Shown piece by piece: positions 34,815 through 43,960 of a stretch of DNA of 64,000 nt (its first letter is position 1; the number at the start of each line of letters is the position of its first letter). The stretch spans positions 558,001 to 622,000 of the forward strand of contig JANVFP010000002.1 in NCBI GenBank assembly GCA_027919835.1, given 5' to 3'. This stretch comes from Lentinula raphanica. Taxonomy: Eukaryota; Basidiomycota; Agaricomycetes; Agaricales; Omphalotaceae. A program made the translations under genes and the position numbers. The notes under the pieces were generated by a model, which was not told the DNA's origin, did not search any database, and was given only the letters and a program-made list of their open reading frames with translations.

Positions 34815-37800
34815 AATCATCAAATTCTTCAATGAAGTCTCTAATCTGCTCGAGTGCATTGTAAGGCTCCTCCTCATCAGGAAAAATATTTTCATCTCTA
34901 GAGTCCCCAGAGATACCCCCCAATTCCTAGGCTGCTCAGAGATTTTTGTGAACTTTGAAAGATCAAAAAACATCCTAGAGATCCTGAAAGATCCTGAAAG
35001 CATCTGAAAGCACCAGAAAGCACCAGAAAGCACCCAGAGAATTTTTAGAAGCCTCAAAGAACTCAGATACCCTAGGCTCTCTGAGACTACCTAGGAATTG
35101 GGGGGTATCTCTGGGGACTCTAGAGATGAGAATATTTTTCCTGATGTCATCAACTGCAAGATCATCCAAGGTGACTTCGTAATCTTCATCAGTCTCCAAT
35201 TCTGAATTAGACATCATGATGTCTGCTGATCCTACATTCTCCACAATCCTAGTATCTTCCCGGAAAATCCTGAATGCATCTCGCTTGTTCGGATACTTAC
35301 TTCCTTCCTCAAATAGATCCCGGACTAGTTTCTTCATTCCGTTTGTCAGTCGATTGGCAACGTAGGACTGTATCTTCTCCTCTTTCAATGCATCTGCCAA
35401 TGCTGCTATCTCGCGTGTCATATCTGGAACTGTATGCTTCGTACTGAGATCAACAATTTTGAACTCAGTTTGAACCATGCGTATTGCGTTTCTGAGTTCA
35501 AAAATGATAGGTGTGATCATGGCTAACCAATCCCAGCTTCGATTTGAACCTTTGGCGTTGTAGATGATCTGCACCAGAGGTCATGAATACTGAGAAAGTG
35601 AGTTGCAAGTTTGATTCTTAGCATACCTTAGCCCAGAAATTCTGATGCTCTTGTAATAGGTCCACCTCCTTCCACCGTTTCTCTTTGCCTGTAACATTCA
35701 CAAGCCAATTGTGAAGGTAGAACTTCCTATAAATCAGTGAGTAGATACAAGGGCGGCAGCAACAAGTGACTGACTTGAGAGTTTCAGGATAGGTATTCAA
35801 GCGGCCCAGTGTTTCGAAAAATGCATCAGCGTATTTTGGCATGGTCTTTTTAGCACGCATCATGACCATCCACACTCTGAAGACATTAACAACACGTCCT
35901 ATATCTCCACTTTTTATAGCGTCCACAATTTCAATGTACAGCAATGTGTCGCGGTTCTGGAGAAGATTATTCAAGTACGTCGTATCTTGATTTTCGGAAC
36001 TTTTAGCAGCATCAAATGAGCGTGTAGTGAATAGGTTTTCATAAACCAAGTCCGAGACATGAATGAAATCATCGGAGGAAGCTGAACGAGCCCATTGATC
36101 AAGGTCCTCGATGCCACAAAAGAGTCGGAAGCCATCACTGATATGTGCAGCAGCTGAGATCTGAAGCAGTTCGTGCGAGGGTTTCCAGGGTGCAGCTTTG
36201 GATGATTGCTATCCTGCGACCATATTCTTCCTGCCAAGCTTGTTGTTCTCCCACCACAAACCCCCCGCATCTTTTGATTGAGGCTGACCCCAATGTTCAT
36301 TGATGATCATACGGCATCCCGATGCCTTAGCATGCCATATTCCAAGACGTCGCAGGTTACCCTTCATTCCATTGATGGGAAGTGGGTTATTCCGTCGTGC
36401 TGATTCTACCTTTGAGATTCACACATGAGCAGTTAGGTAAAGACTTATACGAGTACACAGATACCTTGTCAACTAATGAATCTGTTAACAGATCACCGTC
36501 AGTGAACATGATCCCATGAGCAATCAGATCATCGTTCGATACTTTGGCATTCCGCAAGATCGTTTCGAAGACCCGGATGGTGCCATCAATCGAATTCTCC
36601 TCCTCCTTCATCGCTGGTAATGGATACTGTTCAGTTTTGTGAAGTTCAATCTTGTCAACCTCGGGACAACTACCGAATGACGATTTGAGGTGTGCCAGTC
36701 CTGGAATTATATCTGTCGCTATCCGTCTCAGTTGCCACTTGCAGCACTGTGTGATGCCCTGGATGACATCGGGAGAGGGTAGAATAGCATCATTGGTGAA
36801 GTCAAATATAGGATTCGTTGTATTGCGAGCTGGCTTCATTGAAAGTGGGAGCGTTCCGTGGGGGGTTTGGCATGATTTTGTATAGGGGTTAAAGATGGGA
36901 ATGAGGGTTGCTGTGGTTCCATTATCAAAATGATCTTTCGAGTCGAGCCGCTGGGATCCAACGCGAAACTGGATACACAGATTGTCCCACACAAGTGAGC
37001 ACATTTGTTCTTGTACTATCCGCTGGTATCTCTGAACTGCCTCATTTGAGAGGGTTTTCATGTGTTTGATTGTTGCAGGATACGAGAGGGAGATTCCGGC
37101 ATGGTGAAAGACCTCCATCGTACGTTTAGATGTCCCCGAAGCAATCAAGAACATTCCAATCACAGCTTGAAAGTTATTGGCTCGTTGCGAACGAAGCACT
37201 GCAAGCATAGCACAAGTGGTTGCAAGCACCTTCAAGCAAAAGTTCATGGTTAGTATATGTGTTTTCAGATGATAAGAAGATCGCACTAATTCCATATCTC
37301 GTTGTGTTTCTTCAGTGCGTCGACCAGAATTGGTGGCAATAGCCTCTAGACTCTCCCACAATACAGGTGCCTCTTTCTTGAGCGACTCGATTAGCGTTGA
37401 GATAGAGAATTGGATGAGTAAGTCCGACATTTTTGTTGAGTTTTCGCGCGTCAAGAGTTCCTGGATTGCCTGACCTTCTTTCGCTAGGACTCTCTGGATT
37501 TCCTCTGAGAGGATGACATCTGCAACTTCGGGAGCTCTTTTCCATACGAAACGGGTAAGATCACATCCTTTGCTTTGGGAGAACCGAGTCAGCTTGGCCT
37601 CAACCTGCTGATCAGAGGGAGTGTCGGAATCAGTAAGGGCTTCAAAGAATTCACCCAAACTTCGAAAGTTGGCACCATCCGAGCTTGTGATATGCCGGAT
37701 GACATTGTAGGCCCTCTCCTTCCTCTCAATTCTCTTGGCTTCTCGAGCTGCCAACCGTACTTTATCCATCTGTTTTGTGCGTATTTTTCTTTGAGCCGAC

Positions 37801-38240
37801 AGCTCCATACTTGCTTCTAGCTTCTGACTCCGCATAATGGACCAGGCAGAACGTGTTCGAGAGATTCTCCGAGGACTTTTCTGAGGACGCCCAACACCGC
37901 GAGGCTTTACGGGACTGACTAGCATTGGAGATAGGGGTAAGTCCAAGCTCGGATCTGAAGTCATTGCAGCCACAGGACTGGCAGGTGGGCGAGGGGTAGG
38001 AAATAAGGGAAGTGGTATGGATTTGGCTGGAGGAGTGGTGGGACCCTCTAAATCATCAGGAAGAGGCTGCGTCGGAGAGCTAGGAAGACTGGCAGTTGCT
38101 TCAAAAAGACTAAGCTCGTTTGTATCAGGCTCGTCCAGTTGGAGGACCTTTCCTGATGTCAAATGCTGTGATCTTCTACGCTTTGATGATGTAGACTCAA
38201 CATAGGTTGGGTCAGAGAGCTTTCGCTTGCGAAATCCCAT
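34801..38240 (-). CDS. DUF6589-domain protein, candidate transposase
   Basis: First exon 38240-36465 (about 592 codons), then 36409 onward, then KFYLHNWLVNVTGKEKRW, the QEHQNFWAK/IIYNAKGSNRSWDWLAMI join, and a tail to 34801. The N-terminus is basic and disordered with a GRP AT-hook-like core (PRGVGRPQKSPRR, ~res 113-125) and a basic coiled coil. The DUF6589 part begins near residue 340 (LRSQRANNFQAVIGMFL, RTMEVFHHAGISLSY). It carries invariant-looking acidic sites: VWDN (~419), FTDGDLLTD (~581) and LLQEHQNFW. An in-frame 57-nt stretch near 37240-37300 with tactaac looks like a further intron. One in-frame TAG (~36213) needs either a 60-nt intron with a weak donor or is a nonsense change. The biochemical role is inferred, not known. 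Confidence 0.82.
34875..35146. repeat. Inverted repeat (MITE-like) inside the DUF6589 gene
   Basis: Arms of about 65-70 bp, starting catcaggaaaaatatt, face each other over a spacer of about 130 bp made of short repeats (gaaagcaccagaaagcacc). On the minus strand both arms are open in the DUF6589 frame, and a GT..AG intron (donor gtatctgagt, acceptor cctag) can remove the loop. The reading then resumes to GDSRDENIFPDEEEPYNALEQ. Clear target duplication not found. Confidence 0.75.
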
Positions 38241-38429
38241 CTGAATGAAGTGGTACGGAATGGACGATGCTGAAACCTTTCGAGGAATGTGGAATTGAAA
38301 TTCCTGTCTAGCTTAGCAAATAATAATTTTTTTCAAATTCGGTCTTCGTAGCGTTTCTTAGAATCTCAGTCGGCACCTGCTGTCCAAGGCGCAAGTAAAA
38401 CGAAGACTCTTTGTACATCTTGCTTTCGA

Positions 38430-38578
38430 AAAAAATTGAAGTCATTTTATTCGACGGGCGCTTAAACCATCTGTACTAATTACCGGTTAAAGTTTCCCAG
38501 TCGCCGCGTTCGCGGCTCTTTTTGATCGACTGTCATCAATCGACGCGCGAGTCACTCCGGCCACTGGGGACGAGTCTA
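38430..38578. repeat. Right terminal inverted repeat of the helicase/DUF6589 element
   Basis: Inverted partner of 31820-31965, ending cgagtcta at 38578 and followed by the target duplicate gactggtgg. A GC-rich palindrome (gccgcgttcgcggc, near 38503) replaces the left-end hairpin. Confidence 0.85.
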
Positions 38579-38587
38579 GACTGGTGG

Positions 38588-38638
38588 CAAGAGCCAGGCA
38601 CACCTCAAGAACGAGAGTGAAGATCCTGAGACTCAACA
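38588..38638 (-). pseudogene. Orphan 5' end of esterase copy 1
   Basis: This 51-bp sliver, between two transposons, matches the start of esterase copy 2 (43166-43217): ctcaagaacgagagtgaagatcctgagactcaaca versus ctcaagaacgatggtgaagattctgaggctcagca. On the minus strand it encodes the signal-peptide start (LSLRIFTLVLEV-like). The ATG itself is split by the next element. Confidence 0.88.
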
Positions 38639-39890
38639 CACTAGGTCAGAGGGCAATTAGTTCGTGTGGGATTATTGAGGAAAATAGTGGTGTCAATTAC
38701 AAATAATTTCCCAATATAGTTCCTGGACTATAATAGATAAATTTCACACAGCATAAATGTTGTTAAAATTAATTTATTTCTCAATTTTTATCAGGCATAA
38801 ATAATGGTGATATAATTGATTATTTTCATACGGAATAAATGCATTTTTTCAATAGTAATCTGAGTTTAATCTCTCTGGTAATAAATTATATAATATTCAT
38901 CAAATTTCATAGAATTTCCCTTTCATGATTTAGTCCTTTTTTCACCTGTAAAAGGTAGTAAGATTTTTAGTATTTTCCCTTTGTGATAAGCAAGTTATTT
39001 CACAAGTGATACACAAAGCCCAATGACTGAGCAACAACTGGGCATGAAACTGGGGATATTCCAGTTTTGATTACTAATGAATTTGCAAGGATGATTTTCC
39101 TTTTTGGGAAAAGAAAGTGCTTGAGCGCTTATTTTACAATGACTAAGCTACTTTTGCAAGTGTATGACTAAGCATCTGCATTTGACTGACATCTTAAACT
39201 TCCTCCTTCAGATGTTGTTGCTTTGGCCTCAACTTCCAAAGTCCTATAGGTGCACAACATTCCAAGAAATCTCTAAAGATAGTGTAGCTATTTTATATTT
39301 TCCCAAAAAAAGAAACTTATCCTAATTTACGTACTCAAGTGCTTCTTGGAAATTGATAGAGTAATCAAAACCGGAATATCCCCAGTTATGGGAATTGATA
39401 TATTAATCAAAACTGGAATATCCCCAGTCATGGGAATTAATATAGTAATCAAAACCGGAATATCCCCAGTTTCATGCCCAGTTGCCCTCAATGCTTGCCC
39501 AGTCATTGGGCTTTGTGTATCACTTGCGAAATAACTTGCTTATCACAAAGGGAGAATACTAAAAATCTTACTACCTTTTACAGGTGAAAAAAGGACTAAA
39601 TCATGAAAGGGAAATTCTATGAAATTTGATGAATATTATATGATTTATTACCAGAGAGATTAAACTCAGATTACTATTGAAAAAATGCATTTATCCCATA
39701 TGAAAATAATCAATTATATCACCATTATTTACGCCTGATAAAAATTGAGAAATAAATTAATTTTAACAACATTTATGCCATGTGAAATTTATCTATTATA
39801 GTCCAGGAACTATATTGGGAAATTATTTGTAATTGACACCACTATTTTCCTCAATAATCCCACACAAACTAATTGCCCTCCGACCTAGTG
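38639..39890. mobile_element. CACTA-type non-autonomous element in the esterase start codon
   Basis: 1,252 bp with long inverted arms (about 437 and 447 bp). The ends read CACTAGGTC and GACCTAGTG and are flanked by the 3-bp direct repeat ACA (38636-38638 and 39891-39893). Terminal CACTA plus a 3-bp duplication is diagnostic for the CACTA/EnSpm superfamily. The esterase paralog shows the empty site (ctcagcatggac). AT-rich, no protein frame, so it relies on a transposase elsewhere. Confidence 0.9.
39361..39486. repeat. 42-bp tandem repeat inside the CACTA-like element
   Basis: taatcaaaac-ggaatatcccc starts at 39361, 39403 and 39445, spaced exactly 42 bp. The third copy is also the inner end of the right arm; the left arm has one inverted copy near 39060. 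Confidence 0.82.
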
Positions 39891-39893
39891 ACA

Positions 39894-40841
39894 TGGACTG
39901 GCAGTGCGAGGGATGTTGTAGGAAAACCTGAGAGCAAGACGAGCTTGAAGGGGGGTAATAATCTCTTATACAATGCCACGCCTCCTTCTAAATCATCCCT
40001 GCGCACCTGTTAATCGGTTACAACTCTTCTTCAATCTTGATAATCCTAGAGGCCTACTTAAGCTTTGCCACGGGTCAAGCCTTCATCGACAAGCCTATTT
40101 CCCAGTCTATATCTTTGTGGATTCGCAACTACTTAGACTGTGTACTCTGAACAACTTGAAGTTTTACCCAACGGTGATACAACCTGATACAACTCGGAGC
40201 CAAGTCCTGTGGCGAATTTATGTGATGTCAGGCAGAGAGAAATGAGATAAAAAGTTCAAGACGTGCCTCTATGAAGCTGTCCCAACGGAGAAAGTTCGAT
40301 GAAACACGGGCCAGGCTGTCTAAGGCTGTCTACCACACCTGCCAACAGACCAACCTAGAAGATAACCTCGAGGCACTACTCGTTCGCTGAGCAAATGGGA
40401 AGTCAAAGGTACTGGAAAGGCTTAGCCAGAAATAAGCGCCGTCACCTGCTTCCTGAGTGCTTCCAGGTGCTTCCCACGAGGACAGCATGACACTCCGGCG
40501 TGCGACTCACAACGACCACAAAAGACGAAACGATATCCAGCTATTAATCGAGTCAAGCGACATATGTGAGGGAGAGACTGATGCTTCCAAAAAGGTGTTC
40601 AGATTTGTTAGACCGCAAAGGTGGGAAGTGACACTCACAAGAGCCATTTGATAGTAAGTAGTAATGGGGAATGGCATGCCAATCTGAAAACATATACCAC
40701 ATCATTTGTCTGGAATTGTCCTCACATTTTCGGACTCATTTTGCCATCCTTTGCAATGGCCCACTATTCTTTTTCAGTAGTAAATATTAGTTTTGGTACA
40801 AAACGGCAGTACATAGTGCTGAGAGTCAAGACTTTCAGCGG
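39894..40841. other. Promoter relic of esterase copy 1 and duplication junction
   Basis: From 39894 the sequence continues the former 5' flank of esterase copy 1. It resembles the flank of copy 2, for example cacctgttaatcggtta against cacctgttaaccggta. About 40250-40400 matches the trehalase 3' end (see next feature). The rest, to 40841, is unique and without a gene. Confidence 0.7.
40205..40400 (-). pseudogene. Relic of the trehalase 3' end
   Basis: Shares ctgtctaccacacc, ccaacagaccaacc and ctcgaggc-c-actcgtt-gctgag with 43950-44055, the C-terminal exon and 3' flank of the intact trehalase. Only this fragment is present, with deletions. It marks the end of the tandem duplication unit. Confidence 0.75.
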
Positions 40842-43217
40842 TCAGACTGGGTTCACTAGCATGAGCTGGGCTGTGAAGCTCAATGCACTCTCTCGGTAAT
40901 TGTCCAGTGAGAGAGTCAATGGGATCAAGCCATCATTGAACTGTAGCATATTGGGTGAAGCAGTCGTATATTGCGGCCACTCTATACCAGTGTTACCGTT
41001 AGGATCGAGTGTCGCGGCGAAGCGGATCAGATAATCTGCCATTTCTCCCCCACCGTAAACGTTCAATATGTCGGTACCGTGAGCCTTGGAGTGTTGTCGG
41101 GTAAGAAGACAGTATGTCAAAGAGAATGCCAACTTACTGATCCCAGAACCGGTAAAGCTTTCAGCCGTTTACTAACTTTGGGCAGGCTTAGCACAGAGAT
41201 GACTTAACCACTTTGAGAAGCGCTTACTGAAGGACCAGATGGGCTGTTTACCGCTGAGATTCTGTAGGAAGAACCGACGAGGGGCTTGAAACACGGCATC
41301 TCCTTGGAAAGCAGCGATTCTCTTGAACTCCGGGGTGATAGCATTGAGTATACTGGTATTGAAGGGAGAGCCTTGTGTGATATCGGCCGGATACTCTGTC
41401 AACAGTTCGGCCAAGTCCGACTCTGATATATCTGGTAGAAACACCGTTTGGACATAGGTAGCAATATCGGATTGCGTCCTGATCGATGGAAAGTGTTCAG
41501 TTGTCCGCGCTTAATTACCAAATATTAATATTCACGTGTCGTTCAAGCTTGCAAGGGAGAACAAAGTCCCTTCATCATCACAATCGCCTGGGAGGATTAC
41601 GGTCATTGGCCAGACATAGACCATGATGTATACGAAGAAACTTACCGCTCACGATCGGGATAGTAGCCACTTGACCTTGCTGTACCAATTTTTGAGGGTC
41701 GTCGGATAGGAAGACCCCATCCGCACGGGGAAGCCATGCGAGATTCAGAGACTGCATCAATCTCTTCAATACTGAGACTAGGTTGCCAGTATGCGCATGA
41801 CGTACCTGATATGCAAATATGCCAGGTGTGGCATCAACTGCGGCTTTGAGCACCGAATAATCAACGCCTCGCAGGCAATTCAGTGTATCATCAGAGCCAG
41901 AACACCCGGTGGCTTCAACCAGTTCATCATAATCTGATATCTTCACTTTAAGCGTCCATCTTGACTTGAATAAAGCGGAGCGCACAAATTTGTCCGTCGG
42001 TAATGTCTCCCACAGGGATGGGGGAACCAGACTGCATGAAAGCTGCACGGAACAAACCCTCTGTATCACCGCCATTGGTGACCATATGCAATGCTGCTGA
42101 AATAGCACCAGCACTTTCCCCCCAGCTATTTTTTATCAAAACGTTTGTCGATAGCATAAACAGCAGCACGAGTGATGTACGATCCCAACACTCACATGGT
42201 GACTTTCGTTGGGTCTCCTCCGAACGCCCCTATGTACTTCTGGACCCATCTAAACGCTTCCCGTTCTGGAATAGAAATGCTAAACTCTCGAGACATGATT
42301 TTTCAATCGAATATCCTGCTCACGATCTTGTAAGCCGAGATTTCCTACTCCTGCATCTTTGACTTCCTGACTGGCCAAAAATCCAAAAGCTTCAAGGGAC
42401 GTTGGGAATTCTCACAATAACCACTGGATTTAGACTGACCTGTCACTCGATAGTTCATGGAGACATAAATAACAGGTTCGTCGAGTTCAATAGAACGCTC
42501 AACGATAGTCGTCCCATCATACCTAAATAGAACAAATCAGTATGTTCTAGAGTTCTGTATTTGTATAACGTACATTTGAGGACCTCCCAGTTCGAAGCCA
42601 CCTATGAAGAATTAGTGATCTCTCTAGGGCGAGGTTATATATAACATAAAACGATTAATAACCTCCGAAGATCCACTGTTAACAACAGAGCTTCAGATAC
42701 ACAGAAACCACAGTTTACTGAAAGCACGAGTCACATACCACGAGAACAGGTAGTTGAGACGAGGCCGTCGCAGTAGCAGGTCTGATGACATTGATAGTCA
42801 GACAATCCTCGTCGTCTGGGAATATAAAGCCATAGATGCTGTTCACAATGAAGTCAACCGTCTCAGCTGCAAGTCCTGTTAAAATCGGAAGATCGACGGC
42901 TTGTTGGGGGCATGCAGGACCCATCGACGTCGCAGAAAACGACGTATTATAGGACGGGATGGGCTGCGGGAGATTGAAGCGAAGAGGACCGAGGCTACAC
43001 AACAGAGTTGTCAGTCAGCAGGACCACCGTTCGAACATGAAAGAACTGGATCATCATACGGAGGTTGAGCAAAGGGTATGCCCAGGAATTCTTGAGTATT
43101 TCCCGACGTAACGCCCGTTACGGTAGCAGAGTCCAGTACAACAGTGGGACTGGCGAGGGGACTGGCAAGAGCCAGACCCACCTCAAGAACGATGGTGAAG
43201 ATTCTGAGGCTCAGCAT
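40842..43217 (-). CDS. Secreted type-B carboxylesterase/lipase, copy 2 (intact)
   Basis: Alpha/beta-hydrolase of the cholinesterase/Candida-rugosa-lipase family, hydrolysing esters outside the cell. The signal peptide is MLSLRIFTIVLEVGLALASP. The family opening follows as TVTGVTSGNTQEFLGIPFAQPP. Next are PQPIPSYNTSFSATSMGPACPQ and EDCLTINVIRPA. After short exons comes the nucleophile elbow in WGESAGAISAALHMV (Ser), FRAAFMQSGSPIP, the lid/acid region GDAVFQAPRRFFLQNLSGK, and the catalytic His in KAHGTDILNVYGGGE. Stop at 40842. About 12 introns. It lies head-to-tail with its broken duplicate and next to a trehalase. Confidence 0.92.
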
Positions 43218-43272
43218 GGACCAGGGCAGGGGATGCTGTGAGAGAATGGGAACAAAAACGAGTAGGGGACCC

Positions 43273-43280
43273 TTATATGT
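43273..43280 (-). promoter_or_regulatory. TATA-like box of esterase copy 2
   Basis: ACATATAAGG on the minus strand, about 55 bp before the ATG at 43217. The relic promoter of copy 1 has a related ttgtataagag near 39970. Confidence 0.4.
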
Positions 43281-43960
43281 GCATCGTACTGAGATCTCTG
43301 CACCTGTTAACCGGTATGAGTTAAAAGTTTATTGATTGATCCCAGAGTTTTGTCACAGGACAAGTTCTCAATCGACGTACATATTGCATATTTCCGAGCT
43401 CTTCCCTTTGCAGATTCGCGACCATGCTGTGTAACAACTTTTAGTAAACGGCGACCGAAAGTCGGAGCCAAAGACCGCGGCAGATTCAGCATTCTCTTTG
43501 TTATAAGTTTGGCAGTGACACACCACTGATGAAGAACGCGAATCCCAGATACAAACCCAAACCTTGCAGTGTTTTCACCGCCTCAACCCCACGATTCTTC
43601 GTGACTCTGCATGGTCAAACACCCCACGGGGGTAGGCACCTGTTATCATTTTCCTTTCCGACCTTGTGATATTCTTCACTAGATCTTCATTTCGGTATCA
43701 CAGGTTGCCTAAAAACTTGTCAAGGTGCCCAATATGAAGGTTGAGGTTTCTCAAGATCAACCAATTGATCCTGTCGAACTTTGCATATGATAAAAAGTTA
43801 CATAGAATCATCTTTCTGAAGAATGTGATTGTGAGTTCTCATACCAATAAGTATACGCGGTACATAACATCGTCAGGCGGAGAAAAATGAGATACAAAAG
43901 TTCATGACGTGCCTCTGCGAAACTGTCCCAACGAAAAATTTGATGATTTACTCAGGCTGT
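43281..43960. other. Intergenic region upstream of esterase copy 2
   Basis: About 680 bp, including the 3' UTR of the trehalase (43850-43960) and the esterase promoter. The part near 43860-43960 is the parental sequence of the relic at 40205-40400. No gene. Confidence 0.6.

Larger units (their letters stand above)
31820..38578. mobile_element. Undescribed-looking DNA transposon with RecQ-bromodomain helicase and DUF6589 genes
   Basis: A discrete 6,759-bp insertion. The ends are inverted: tagactcgtacccagt at 31820 and, read from the other strand, tagactcgtccccagt at 38578. Similarity continues inward as imperfect inverted repeats to about 31965 and 38430. The 9-bp gactggtgg flanks it directly at 31811-31819 and 38579-38587. 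Esterase copy 2 shows the uninterrupted equivalent site at about 43156-43170 (ggactggcaagagcc), so the borders are firm. Inside are two convergent genes that almost fill it: a RecQ-like helicase with a bromodomain (plus strand) and a DUF6589 protein (minus strand). A 9-bp duplication is typical of Mutator-like transposition, but no MULE transposase is present. Helitron and retroelement ends are excluded by the TIRs and target duplication. Confidence 0.93.

Noticed and set aside
31820..38578. A Starship or Helitron element
   Set aside because: No DUF3435 tyrosine recombinase and no Rep/Pif1-type helicase; RecQ motifs, inverted repeats and a 9-bp target duplication do not fit either class.
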